From positions 8,887,738 to 8,951,737 of the forward strand of contig NZ_LR593886.1 in NCBI RefSeq assembly GCF_901538265.1: 64,000 bases of DNA, read 5' to 3'. A program made the position numbers and the translations under genes. Source of the DNA: Gemmata massiliana (GTDB lineage: Bacteria; Planctomycetota; Planctomycetia; Gemmatales; Gemmataceae). Shown here piece by piece: positions 33,364 to 42,132 of this stretch (positions within the stretch are counted from its first letter, which is position 1; each line of letters opens with the position of its first letter). The notes under the pieces are model-generated. The model had not been told where the DNA came from, ran no database searches, and saw only the letters and a list, made by a program, of their open reading frames with translations.

Positions 33364-34764
33364 ATGCCGCACGCCGTCGTCGTGGGCGGGGGGCTGACCG
33401 GGCTAACGGTCGCCTTCCGCCTCAAGCAACTCTCCCCGGACACAACGGTCACGGTTCTGGAACCCCGAGACCGGCCCGGCGGGAACGTCGTTACAGAAGA
33501 CCACCGCGGGTTCCGCGTCGAGTGCGGCCCGAACGGGTTCCTGGACCGCACCCCCGCAGTCCCGCACCTCGTGCGCGATTTGGGGCTTTCCGATCGGCTC
33601 ATCGCCGCGAGCGACGGGAGCCGCAAGAACCGCTACGTCTTCGTTGGGGACAAGCTCCACAAACTCCCGAGCGGCCCGCTCGGGTTGCTCACCACGCCCC
33701 TTCTCACCCGGAGCGGGAAGTGGAAACTGCTCACCGAACCGTGGCGGAAATCCGCTCCTCCAGGCACCGACGAATCCGTTCAGGAGTTCGCGGCGCGGCG
33801 CGTGGGCAAAGAAGCCGCGGACGTGTTCGCCGATGCGCTCGTGACTGGCATTCACGGCGGTGACCCGGCTCTTTTAAGCGTGGCGGCAGCGTTCCCCCGG
33901 CTGCCCGTCATGGAGCGCGACGCGGGGAGCGTGGTCCGCGGGTTCATGCGCGCGGCGAAGAAGCGAAAACGGGACGCCCGGGCGCGCGGGGAATCTGCCC
34001 CTGGCCCGATGAAGATGTGGTCGTTTCGCGAGGGCCTGGGCGTACTCATCGACGGCCTGTGTAAGCACCTCGGCGATTCCGTGCGGTGCGGGGTCGAGGT
34101 GCAAACGATCACCGAAACCGCGAGCGTGGCGCCGTGGCAGGTGTCCGACCAAACGGGGTACTCGTGGGCCGCGGACGCGGTCGTGCTGGCGTGCCCCGCT
34201 TACGAACAGGCAGTGATCCTCGAAGACCTGAACTCGCAACTCGCCGGTGAAGTGGGCGCGATCCCGTACAACCGCATCGCGGTGGTGGCCCTCGGTTACC
34301 GCGCCGAGCACTGCCCCGGTGAGCACGACGGGTTCGGCTACATCGCCCCTCAAAACACCCGGCGCGACGTACTCGGCGTCCAGTGGTGTTCGAGCATTTT
34401 CCCGGAGCGCGCCCCGCAGGGGTTCGTGTTGTGGCGCGCGCTGTGCGGCGGGGTTCACCGTGCGGAACAAGTGGAATGGGACGACGACCGCTTGGTGCGG
34501 GCCGTTCACGACGAGATCCGGCGCGCGATGGGCGTGACCGGGGAGCCGGTGTTTCACCGCATCGTGCGCTGGCCGAACGCGATTCCACAATACGTGATCG
34601 GGCACCTCGACCGCGTGGCACGGATCGATGATTTGGCCGCCAAGCACCCCGGCCTGTTCCTGACGGGCAACGCTTACCGCGGCGTCGCAATGGCCGACTG
34701 TGTGGAACAAGCTGAGGCCACCGCGGTCCGCGTCGCGATGCACTTACAGCAAGGGGAAGCGTGA
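33364..34764 (+). CDS. hemG: Protoporphyrinogen oxidase (oxygen-dependent type)
   Basis: 466 residues. It oxidises protoporphyrinogen IX to protoporphyrin IX in heme synthesis with FAD. The FAD-binding opening is MPHAVVVGGGLTGLTVAFRL; the family-specific parts include PGGNVVTEDHRGFRVECGPN, then FADALVTGIHGGDPALLSVA and AAFPRLPVMERDAGSVV, and the C-terminal FLTGNAYRGVAMADCVEQA. Length fits the HemY/HemG type. It follows the small secreted gene by 3 bases; the gene at 34805 starts 40 bases later. Confidence 0.93.
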   Translation: MPHAVVVGGGLTGLTVAFRLKQLSPDTTVTVLEPRDRPGGNVVTEDHRGFRVECGPNGFLDRTPAVPHLVRDLGLSDRLIAASDGSRKNRYVFVGDKLHKLPSGPLGLLTTPLLTRSGKWKLLTEPWRKSAPPGTDESVQEFAARRVGKEAADVFADALVTGIHGGDPALLSVAAAFPRLPVMERDAGSVVRGFMRAAKKRKRDARARGESAPGPMKMWSFREGLGVLIDGLCKHLGDSVRCGVEVQTITETASVAPWQVSDQTGYSWAADAVVLACPAYEQAVILEDLNSQLAGEVGAIPYNRIAVVALGYRAEHCPGEHDGFGYIAPQNTRRDVLGVQWCSSIFPERAPQGFVLWRALCGGVHRAEQVEWDDDRLVRAVHDEIRRAMGVTGEPVFHRIVRWPNAIPQYVIGHLDRVARIDDLAAKHPGLFLTGNAYRGVAMADCVEQAEATAVRVAMHLQQGEA

Positions 34765-34804
34765 GGCGCACCAGCCGTCAGGCACTCGACACCTGAGTAA
34801 CGAC

Positions 34805-35560
34805 ATGATCTCGCGAAAGAGGTGGGAAGCGGGCACCAGCGCTGGGGAGATGATTAGGTCCGCGCTCCACTGGGTCAAGAACCCGGAGCGGAAAGCCCGA
34901 CTGTATTGGATCGCATTGGTCCGCCGCGTGTGGGACGAACTTCCGTGGATCTGTCGGACGCTCACCGAACTCGCCGAGCGTCAAGCAGATGGGGAATTCG
35001 ATCCGTCCCTATTAGCTGCTCCTCTAGAGCACATCGCCGAAGGAGCGTTCCTCTGCGTCCAGATTCCTTTGAGCCACGAAACATCGAACGAGTTCCCCTC
35101 GTACTGCTTCGCGGACTATGGACGGTACCTGTTCAATGCCGGGTTCACTAAACCACCGGACGCCGATCGTGCCATTGAGCAAATCCCGCTGACCCGCCTC
35201 TTTGACTTGACCTGGCTGGCCTACGGAGTTCACTTTGACTGGGATGGGCCGCGCGATTTGAGCGCTAACCGTAGGCGGTTTGACACCACGAAGGATGATG
35301 ATTCCATCCCCATCCTCCGCGACATTTTCGGCAATCCTTTCAAGCGTCACAACTTCAGAGGCGCTTGGCGCACGGACACCGCTACGGCACTCGCTCGTGG
35401 AATGTACGAGTCGCGCGACTTCAGTGCGATGTCGATTCTGGCCGACGCCCTTCAGGACGCCGGGTGTAACAACGACGACATCCTGAGCCACTGCCGCGGC
35501 GCCGACGTGCCACACGTGCGCGGGTGCTGGGTCGTCGATCTAGTCTTGGGCAAGGAGTAG
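34805..35560 (+). CDS. Gemmata-type protein with C-terminal DSF/HCRG module, copy 1
   Basis: 251 residues; ATG at 34805. The C-terminal 90 residues (GNPFKRHNFRGAWRTDTATA, MYESRDFSAMSILADALQDA, HVRGCWVVDLVLGKE) recur almost unchanged in the protein encoded at 62264-63001, while the N-termini differ. I associate this module with large paralogue families in Gemmata. The N-terminal half (HWVKNPERKARLYWIALVRR and so on) is helical. Function unknown; the conserved HCRG and RGCWV motifs suggest a metal or ligand site. Confidence 0.72.
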   Translation: MISRKRWEAGTSAGEMIRSALHWVKNPERKARLYWIALVRRVWDELPWICRTLTELAERQADGEFDPSLLAAPLEHIAEGAFLCVQIPLSHETSNEFPSYCFADYGRYLFNAGFTKPPDADRAIEQIPLTRLFDLTWLAYGVHFDWDGPRDLSANRRRFDTTKDDDSIPILRDIFGNPFKRHNFRGAWRTDTATALARGMYESRDFSAMSILADALQDAGCNNDDILSHCRGADVPHVRGCWVVDLVLGKE

Positions 35561-36562
35561 TCAGTTCCCATCGCCGACGCCCCAATGGAAGGCCATCGCG
35601 TCGAGCTTGTCAATGACGGCCGCGAGCGGCGTGGGCGCCTCCCCCAACCCGAGATCGCGTTCGGCTACCACGAGCGCATTACGGAGCGTCGCGGAACCGG
35701 CCGCGTCACCGGTGTGAAACACCAGCCGATCGAGCTGCGCCGTTCGTGCCGCGAGGATCTGAAGCAGCGCCATCAGCGTGCGGTGCCCGCCGTAAGCCCC
35801 GCACCCCCAGTACCCGGTGTGGACGACCACCTCCGGCGACGCGGACAACCGGCCCGATTCGATGCGCGCGGCCAGAAAGCCCGTGTGCGCGGTGCGCAAA
35901 ACGTACTCGATCGCGCTCCGCGTGTAGCGCCCAGATCCGCCGGTCGGGGCTTCCATCGCGAGCACATTGGTAATTGTCGGCGGAACGAGTGCCTCGGTTG
36001 CTCGCGCGATCACGTCGGGCTTCGCGCGGGCGAAATTGTTGCCGTACAGCCCGGCCGGGCGACCGAGCGCGGCGTCCGGGTTAATCGCTACCCGGCACCG
36101 CCGCTCCACTCCCGTAACCAGGACGGGGGTCGGTATCCTGTCTTTGACGGTCAGTGGTTCGACGCCCGATTGCAACAGCGCTTCGCGCAGAGAACCCAAC
36201 GCCGGGTGTTCTGTCACCTGCATTTCGTCCTGTGCGAACAACCCTCCGCTGTACGCACAGAACAGATCGTAGTGGGAGAAGTTCAGATACCACTCCACGC
36301 GCCCGAGACCCGCAGGCACAGGTTCGTAGCCGAAGTAGTCCTCACGCGGTTCGATGGTTGTCGCGTTCCGGGGCACCTCCGCGGGCGGGGTGACCGCGGC
36401 CCAGCGCGAGAACGTGACGCGCCCGGAATGAACCGCGTCGGGCGGGCACGAGATGCCGTACACGACTTTCTTGTTCGGGTGGCTGAACCGCGGCGGGAAC
36501 TCTGCAACGAGTGCGGCCGCATCGAATTCCCGACGGCAAATCGGTTCGAGCGTTTCGGACAT
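35561..36562 (-). CDS. PARG-like macrodomain protein
   Basis: 333 residues from the ATG at 36562 (GGAG upstream); the frame is open to 36895 into the IS but that part is not used. It has the two PARG-type signatures: an acidic catalytic-loop equivalent SGGLFAQDEMQVTEHP (106-120, QDE in place of the usual QEE) and VHTGYWGCGAYGGHRTLMAL (248-265). Between them lie the strands of a macro fold. Poly(ADP-ribose) glycohydrolases remove ADP-ribose chains; the bacterial substrate is not known. Its stop directly abuts the convergent neighbour's stop. Confidence 0.72.
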   Translation of the reverse strand: MSETLEPICRREFDAAALVAEFPPRFSHPNKKVVYGISCPPDAVHSGRVTFSRWAAVTPPAEVPRNATTIEPREDYFGYEPVPAGLGRVEWYLNFSHYDLFCAYSGGLFAQDEMQVTEHPALGSLREALLQSGVEPLTVKDRIPTPVLVTGVERRCRVAINPDAALGRPAGLYGNNFARAKPDVIARATEALVPPTITNVLAMEAPTGGSGRYTRSAIEYVLRTAHTGFLAARIESGRLSASPEVVVHTGYWGCGAYGGHRTLMALLQILAARTAQLDRLVFHTGDAAGSATLRNALVVAERDLGLGEAPTPLAAVIDKLDAMAFHWGVGDGN

Positions 36563-36706
36563 GACACGCTCCGCGGTAAGTGAGCACCTGTTATTGAACC
36601 ACTCGCTCGCGATTCTCGCCTCCCGAATCACTTTGGTAAATAGCCCGCGCTCACGATAGCCCTGCATCCGCTCCGTGACTGCTGGAAAGACTCCCCGGCT
36701 GTTCAC

Positions 36707-38179
36707 ACAAAGCGTTGAGGGCCGGGGAGCTATTCCATACGTCCCAACTTTAGCTGGGTGTCTGGGGCTCGAAGAGTAGTTCGAGGGCCGAGGGCCGTTT
36801 CCTCCGTCGATGCCGAGGGCGGAGGAGCGCCAACGTGTCGCGAAGTGATCGGAGCACCCGGCGGAGGCGCCGGGCGCACGGTAGCGCATCGGCAACGGCG
36901 AGCGCGAACCGGCGTGCCTCGCGGGCCGCGCGCACCGGATTCATCCGAGCCAATGGGCCACCGCCCGTCAGCAGCAACCAGTGCCGAACCACCATCGCCA
37001 GCAGCTTGGCGTACACTTCGCACAGTACCCGGTGCCCGAGCCGCCCGTGGGACTGGCCGAACCCGCCGTGGGATCGCCACAGCTTCAACAGCAACTCCAC
37101 CTGCCACCGCAGGCGGTACAGCACCCACACCTGTTCCGGCGTGAACCGGTCGGCCGGCAGGTTTGTGGCGAATACGGTCCACTCGCACAGCACCCGCAAC
37201 CGCTCGCTCACCACCCGCCCCTTCTTCCTCTGCCTTTCGGCCGACTGCTCCCGGCGCCGGGCCGCGACCCCGGGCGGGCACCGGAAGGCCAGCAACCGGC
37301 ACCCGATCCGGGTCTCGTTCCCGGCCGTGACACGCAGGTCGAGCAGATCCCCCGACCATTGCCGGAGCAGGCGCCACACCTCGGACGGGCGCTCGTCGCC
37401 CACGGCCGCCACGGCATTGGGCGGGAGGCGGCTGATCCAGAACACCCCGGCCGCGCTCAGGCGCGTCAGTACACCGAAGTCGAAGTACCCGAGGTCGGCC
37501 AACCGCAGCGCGCCGGCGGGCAACGGGTCGTCGGTGGCATTGAACCGGCCGTCGGGTTGCCGGCCCGGTTGGAACGCCATTCCGGTGATCCGTCCGGTCG
37601 TCAACTCCCAGCGGACGTGGGCCTTGATCGCAGCCAACCCGGCGCTCGGGGTATTTCCGCCGCACCCGGGGAATGTGTCCCGAAGGGTGTCCGGGAGTGC
37701 GACGACGGTGCTGTCCTCGACGTACACCCCCGCAAACCGTTGCAGGAGCGGGACGGCGATAGGCTGAGCCGCCACCAGTTGGCCAACGGCGCGGAGGAGC
37801 ACCTCCCGGACGAACTCGGTTGCGGCCGGCGTGAACCGCTTGTGGAAGGCCTGCGGGGTCACGCCCGGCACCGGGCATCGAGCGGCAAGGGCATCAACGG
37901 GGGCGCGTGGGTCCTCGATCCAACCGAACACGAGGGTCTGAATGAACGCCGCGCCCGAGATCTTGCGGCGCCGGCGAACGAACCCGACGCGCGCGGCCGC
38001 GCGATCGGCGTCCGCGGTCAGGACGGTTCGGATGGCGCGGGCGAGGTTGGGAATCGGGGCCGACATCGGAATCCTTCCGAACCAGAGGTTGACGCAACCT
38101 CATGGTACGGCTTCGTATTCCGACGTGGACCCGCTAAGTTGGGACGTATGGGGGCCGCCCCCGTCCCTCAACGCTTTGT
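36707..38179 (-). mobile_element. IS4-family-like insertion sequence, about 1,473 bp
   Basis: The ends are inverted repeats of about 45 bases with mismatches: 36707 onward begins ACAAAGCGTTGAGGG and the complement of the right end (38179 inward) begins the same, then after a divergent stretch both share CCATACGTCCCAACTT. A single DDE transposase gene lies inside. I find no target duplication next to these ends, so the borders could be off by some bases or the copy is old. Confidence 0.72.
36750..38066 (-). CDS. IS4-family-type DDE transposase
   Basis: 438 residues; ATG at 38066. DDE residues are visible: Asp118 in YVEDSTVVALPD, Asp191 in RLADLGYFDFG and Glu324 in YRLRWQVELLLKLWRS, the Y(2)R(3)E(6)K signature of IS4. 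The opening (AFIQTLVFGWIEDPRAPVDA, then VTPQAFHKRF) also fits. The reading frame is intact. It lies inside the inverted-repeat element between the PARG-like gene and the PEP-CTERM gene. Confidence 0.9.
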   Translation of the reverse strand: MSAPIPNLARAIRTVLTADADRAAARVGFVRRRRKISGAAFIQTLVFGWIEDPRAPVDALAARCPVPGVTPQAFHKRFTPAATEFVREVLLRAVGQLVAAQPIAVPLLQRFAGVYVEDSTVVALPDTLRDTFPGCGGNTPSAGLAAIKAHVRWELTTGRITGMAFQPGRQPDGRFNATDDPLPAGALRLADLGYFDFGVLTRLSAAGVFWISRLPPNAVAAVGDERPSEVWRLLRQWSGDLLDLRVTAGNETRIGCRLLAFRCPPGVAARRREQSAERQRKKGRVVSERLRVLCEWTVFATNLPADRFTPEQVWVLYRLRWQVELLLKLWRSHGGFGQSHGRLGHRVLCEVYAKLLAMVVRHWLLLTGGGPLARMNPVRAAREARRFALAVADALPCARRLRRVLRSLRDTLALLRPRHRRRKRPSALELLFEPQTPS

Positions 38180-38185
38180 CTTCCT

Positions 38186-38509
38186 TCAAGTTACCGCTCG
38201 TTTTCGCCACTTCCTCGCCGCAGCAAGTGCCCCGAAGCCTAGCAGCCCGATTATCCCCGTGGAGGGTTCCGGGGTGTGTTGCGGGGGGCCGACCGGCGGT
38301 TTGTCCACCGGGACCGGCGGGCCGACCGGTGGGTTGGGTGTTTCGGGTTCGTTCGGCGGGGTAAGCGTTTCCCTCGGGGGCACGAGGCTCCCGGGCCAAC
38401 CGTACCAGTAAAATGCGTGCGATTGCGTGTTGATCGCCAAAAGCACGATCACCGCCCCCCACATTCGCCAGCTTCCGCGCGGCACACGCATTGTCGTGGT
38501 TCCACTCAC
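38186..38509 (-). CDS. PEP-CTERM-anchored small exported protein
   Basis: 107 residues; the GTG at 38509 has GGAGG seven bases upstream. A signal peptide (SWRMWGAVIVLLAINTQSHA) is followed by a Pro-rich stretch (VPPRETLTPPNEPETPNPPV and on) and the sorting tail TPEPSTGIIGLLGFGALAAA with RKWRKRA at the end: PEP motif, hydrophobic helix, basic end. Such tails are processed by exosortase/EpsH systems. No exosortase gene is in the window. The IS4-type element ends 7 bases past its stop. Confidence 0.72.
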   Translation of the reverse strand: MSGTTTMRVPRGSWRMWGAVIVLLAINTQSHAFYWYGWPGSLVPPRETLTPPNEPETPNPPVGPPVPVDKPPVGPPQHTPEPSTGIIGLLGFGALAAARKWRKRAVT

Positions 38510-38732
38510 GCCAAATCCTCCGACACTCCCGCAGCGCGCCTCATTCCAAATTCATTCATGGGTGTCAACACCGATTCCGAAGCGGCCCTGGAGAGACGCG
38601 AGTTTGTTGCGCGCCGGTAAACTGGGAGGAATTTGCACAAAAATCCCCCAAGAACGATCCGAGAAAGTTTGTGGGTTGCACCGCCCGGTGACCGAATCAA
38701 CTGAGTGAACCGTGTTGACAGAGGCGGCGGAC

Positions 38733-40643
38733 ATGAAGCGCTTTGGGGTAAGAGCGATCGGTCTGGGGCTGACGCTAACCGCGGGATCGGCCCTGGCCGC
38801 CGACGGTGACTGGCGCTCGGTCGGCGCGGCTGATCCGCCTTCGGGCGTGGTGCCGGCCGGCACACCCGGGTTGTTACCGCCCCCGATGCGCAAAGCGCCC
38901 ACGAAGGACGAAGGCCCGATCTGGCTTCCCGCCCGGCAGCCCGTCGCGCCCGTTCAGCAGGTTGGGGCGCGAACCGAGCCGATGCCGGTCGCTCCACCGT
39001 CCGTACCTCAGACACAGCCATTGCCGCTGCCCCAATCGGAAGCGGTCGGTCCGCGCGTGAGCAGCGCGAATGACGGCGGCCCGGCGCCCGCGTTGCCGCC
39101 GATACCGGACGTCCCGGAACCGCCCCTGATGCGCGCGGTGACGCAACCGCCCGTGCCACAACTCGATCCGAAACCGCAGGCGAACCCGCTCCCCGCGCCG
39201 CGAGCGAGCGACCCGCCGCCGATGCGCCAGCCGCAACCGCCGTTCAATCAGCCGTCGTGGAACGGGGTTAACCCGCAAGCGAACCCGCTCCCCACGCCGC
39301 GCCCGGTGGACCAGCGCCCGATTTGGCAGGAAGAACAACCGGCCCCGTTCCCGGTGCTCCAGCCCGCGCCCGCGGAGCTGATGTATCCGGCCGGAGCGTT
39401 CGAGGTCTCCAAGCACAACACGTTCGGCTCCCCGCCGATCCGGATCTCGCGCGATTACCCGTCGCTCAGCGAACTGACCGGCCGCAATTCGCGCGACCTG
39501 AGTGTCGTCGATGATGGGGCGAACGGGGCGAACGGGCCGATGAACCGGTACTTCGTGCGCGGCGAGTACCTGCTGTGGTGGATGCCGGGGTTCGCGACAC
39601 CGGTGCTCGGTACGACCAACGCGAACACCGATTTGAACGGCTACCTCGGTGAACCCGGTACGACCTCGCTTCTGGGGCCGGGAGCCTTCCTCGGTAGTAC
39701 GCGCAGCGGATTCCGCATCCGCGCCGGCGCGTGGTTAGACGAGAGCCAGTCGTGCGGCATCGACGGCGGGTTCTTCTTCCTGGGGAACAAGTCTGCCTCC
39801 GTCACGTTCAGCCCGGACCAGTTCCCGCTCATCACGCGCCCGATTTTCGCGCCCAACTTGATTCCCGGCACGGACCAGCAGTTCGGCGAGAACGGTGAAG
39901 CGGTCGCGGTGCCCGGGATCCTGCGCGGGTCGCTCGGCGTACAGGCAGACAGTCGGCTGTGGGGCGCGGACGTGAACGCGCGCTGGTGCTGGAAAAACAC
40001 CTGCGATTCGCGGTCCGAAATCTTTGCGGGCTACCGGCACCTCAACCTGCGCGAGAGCCTCGCGATTACCGAAAACATCACCGTGATCGGGTCCGGTGGG
40101 AATCGACTCGTTATCCCGGACCCGATCGGCACGCAGATCGTCGTGCAGGACCGTTTCGTCACGCGGAACCAGTTCCACGGAGCGCAAGTCGGTGGTGTTT
40201 ATGACCGGCGCTGGGGGCGCTGGGACTTGGAAGCACGCGGATCGGTCGCGCTCGGGGCCACACACCAGATTCTGGAGATCGGCGGCTTCCAGACGCGCCA
40301 ACAGCCGGGCGGTCCCCAGGTCGTGTTCAACAACGGTGGGTTGCTCGCGGCCGGATCGAACATCGGTAAGTTCTCGCGCGACCGCTTCAGTGTGGCACCG
40401 GAGCTGACGCTGAACCTCGGGTACGCGGTCACCCCGAATATCCGCGTGTTCGCGGGGTACAACTTCCTCTACTGGTCGAACGTGATCCGGCCGGGCGACC
40501 AGATCGACCACGTGGTCGACCTCACACTCGTACCGAACGCGCCGGCCGTGGGCTTCTCGGGCCAGTTCCGCCCGCGACCGCTCTTCAAGCAGTCTGATTT
40601 GGCGATCAACGGAGTTCAGTTCGGTCTGGAATTGAAGTGGTGA
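38733..40643 (+). CDS. BBP7-family outer-membrane beta-barrel protein
   Basis: 636 residues from the ATG at 38733. Signal peptide (RAIGLGLTLTAGSALAA), then a Pro-rich periplasmic stretch to about residue 195 and a beta barrel with the family marks NRYFVRGEYLLWWMPGFATP, then DESQSCGIDGGFFFLGNKSA, GADVNARWCWKNTCDSRSEI and AGYRHLNLRESLAITENITV. The closing motif NGVQFGLELKW is an outer-membrane barrel C-terminus (aromatic last residue). BBP7 proteins are abundant in Gemmata and related genera; the function is not known. Confidence 0.88.
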   Translation: MKRFGVRAIGLGLTLTAGSALAADGDWRSVGAADPPSGVVPAGTPGLLPPPMRKAPTKDEGPIWLPARQPVAPVQQVGARTEPMPVAPPSVPQTQPLPLPQSEAVGPRVSSANDGGPAPALPPIPDVPEPPLMRAVTQPPVPQLDPKPQANPLPAPRASDPPPMRQPQPPFNQPSWNGVNPQANPLPTPRPVDQRPIWQEEQPAPFPVLQPAPAELMYPAGAFEVSKHNTFGSPPIRISRDYPSLSELTGRNSRDLSVVDDGANGANGPMNRYFVRGEYLLWWMPGFATPVLGTTNANTDLNGYLGEPGTTSLLGPGAFLGSTRSGFRIRAGAWLDESQSCGIDGGFFFLGNKSASVTFSPDQFPLITRPIFAPNLIPGTDQQFGENGEAVAVPGILRGSLGVQADSRLWGADVNARWCWKNTCDSRSEIFAGYRHLNLRESLAITENITVIGSGGNRLVIPDPIGTQIVVQDRFVTRNQFHGAQVGGVYDRRWGRWDLEARGSVALGATHQILEIGGFQTRQQPGGPQVVFNNGGLLAAGSNIGKFSRDRFSVAPELTLNLGYAVTPNIRVFAGYNFLYWSNVIRPGDQIDHVVDLTLVPNAPAVGFSGQFRPRPLFKQSDLAINGVQFGLELKW

Positions 40644-40655
40644 CCGTGGTGGCAA

Positions 40656-40683
40656 CGCGGCCCGTCTTTTGTGACGGGCCGCG
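40656..40683. terminator. Bidirectional hairpin terminator
   Basis: Inverted repeat with 11-base arms (40656-40666 and 40673-40683) around a TTTTGT loop, between the stops of the BBP7 gene (40643) and the convergent PQQ-propeller gene (40692). Confidence 0.7.
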
Positions 40684-40691
40684 CACCGATT

Positions 40692-41924
40692 TCACTTCTT
40701 GCCGAAGCAAAACAGCGTATTGACCCCGCGAATGTAAACGCGCCCGTCCGCGATGGCGGGACTGGCGAACACGCCCTCGCCGAGCGAAACCTTAGTCGGC
40801 TCCTCGAACTCCTTGTCCGCCTTCACCACGGCGACTTCGCCCTTCTCGGACACCGTCAGGATCTTGTCGCCGACGAGGACCGGCGACGCGGTCACGTCTC
40901 CAACAAACACGCGCTCTGCCCACGCCGCCTTACCGGTCTTCGCCTCCACACAGGTGGCGATGCCCTTGTCGCCGATCCAGAACAGCCGGTTGTCCTTCAC
41001 CAGCATGCACGGTACGTAGGGCGTCTCTTTCTTCAGTTCCCAGACCTTCGTGGGCTTCTTCGCTTCGATGTCGATCGCGCACGTGTAGCGCGAACCGCCG
41101 CCGTCGCCGCAGTACACCACGAGTAGTCCGTTCACGTACACCGGGTGCCCGATCACGCGGAGCGGTGCGTCGCCCTTCGCCCACACCATCGTGTACTCCC
41201 AGTTGACCTTGCCGGTCGCGGGGTGGTACGAGGTGAGAGCCGTCGTGGTACCGAGGATCAGTTCCGCGGGCTTCCCCGGGCGCTCGAGCAGGAACGGGGT
41301 GGGGTAACTCGCCCGGACGTGTTTCCGCTCCGCGAACCACTTCTTCTGACCCGTCTTCGCGTCGAACGCGACCAGTTCTGCATGCTTGTCGTCGTCCACG
41401 TTCACGAACACGAGCCCGTTGTGAATCATCGGCGAGAACCCGGGACCGTGCTGGCTCACGTAACTGCCGAGCGACTGCTGCCACAGTTCCTTGCCGGTCA
41501 GGTCGTAGGCGGCCAGACTCACCGCGTTCCCGTCCCACCAGGCACAGTAAATCTGCGTGCCGTCGCAGGCCGGCGTACCGGACGCGAGCGAGTTCTTCGC
41601 GTGGGTCGACGCCTTGTCGCCGGGCAGATCTTTCGTCCAGAGTGTTGTGCCGTCCGCAGCACTTAAACACATCAGAGACCGCGTCTTACCGTCGGCGGAA
41701 GCCGATTGCAGGTACACTTTGCCGTCCACGATGATCGGCGAACTGACGCCCTTTCCGCCGGGCACTTTTACGGCCCACAGCGGGTGCGCCGGGTCGATGT
41801 CGGGCAGCGTTCCCGAAACCGTGCCGGAACCGTTCGGCCCGCGGAACCGCGGCCAGTCCCCGGCGTGGCCGAGCGCGAGAGCGAACAGGCTCGCGACTAA
41901 CGACAGGAAGCAGATACGGCTCAT
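40692..41924 (-). CDS. PQQ-propeller exported protein
   Basis: 410 residues. A signal peptide (MSRICFLSLVASLFALALGH) is followed by the propeller entry DWPRFRGPNGSGT and repeated blades such as SSPIIVDGKVYLQSASADGK with SLMCLSAADGTTLWTKDLPG, and ASPAIADGRVYIRGVN. Most such planctomycete proteins belong to BamB-like/PQQ-binding-like repeats; a true PQQ cofactor is not implied. It is periplasmic or surface exposed by its signal. Confidence 0.87.
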   Translation of the reverse strand: MSRICFLSLVASLFALALGHAGDWPRFRGPNGSGTVSGTLPDIDPAHPLWAVKVPGGKGVSSPIIVDGKVYLQSASADGKTRSLMCLSAADGTTLWTKDLPGDKASTHAKNSLASGTPACDGTQIYCAWWDGNAVSLAAYDLTGKELWQQSLGSYVSQHGPGFSPMIHNGLVFVNVDDDKHAELVAFDAKTGQKKWFAERKHVRASYPTPFLLERPGKPAELILGTTTALTSYHPATGKVNWEYTMVWAKGDAPLRVIGHPVYVNGLLVVYCGDGGGSRYTCAIDIEAKKPTKVWELKKETPYVPCMLVKDNRLFWIGDKGIATCVEAKTGKAAWAERVFVGDVTASPVLVGDKILTVSEKGEVAVVKADKEFEEPTKVSLGEGVFASPAIADGRVYIRGVNTLFCFGKK

Positions 41925-42132
41925 GTGGCGGCGTCTCGGCGAGGAGCGGATCGGGCGGGAGGTTGACAGGGATTATCGCAAACCGGCGGGCAGATGCAAC
42001 CGGTCAGCGCTCGCGGGGCCGCGCTCCATCACTATTGCCGTCTAGGGCTTGCATGCGTACTTGGTTTCGGTGACACTATTCCGCAACTGACCCAGGTGGC
42101 CCACTCAGGTTCCCGCTGCTTCGAGGAGTTCC

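Noticed and set aside
36690..38200. Target duplication of the IS4-like element
   Set aside because: Bases next to both ends were compared; no direct repeat of 8 or more bases was found.
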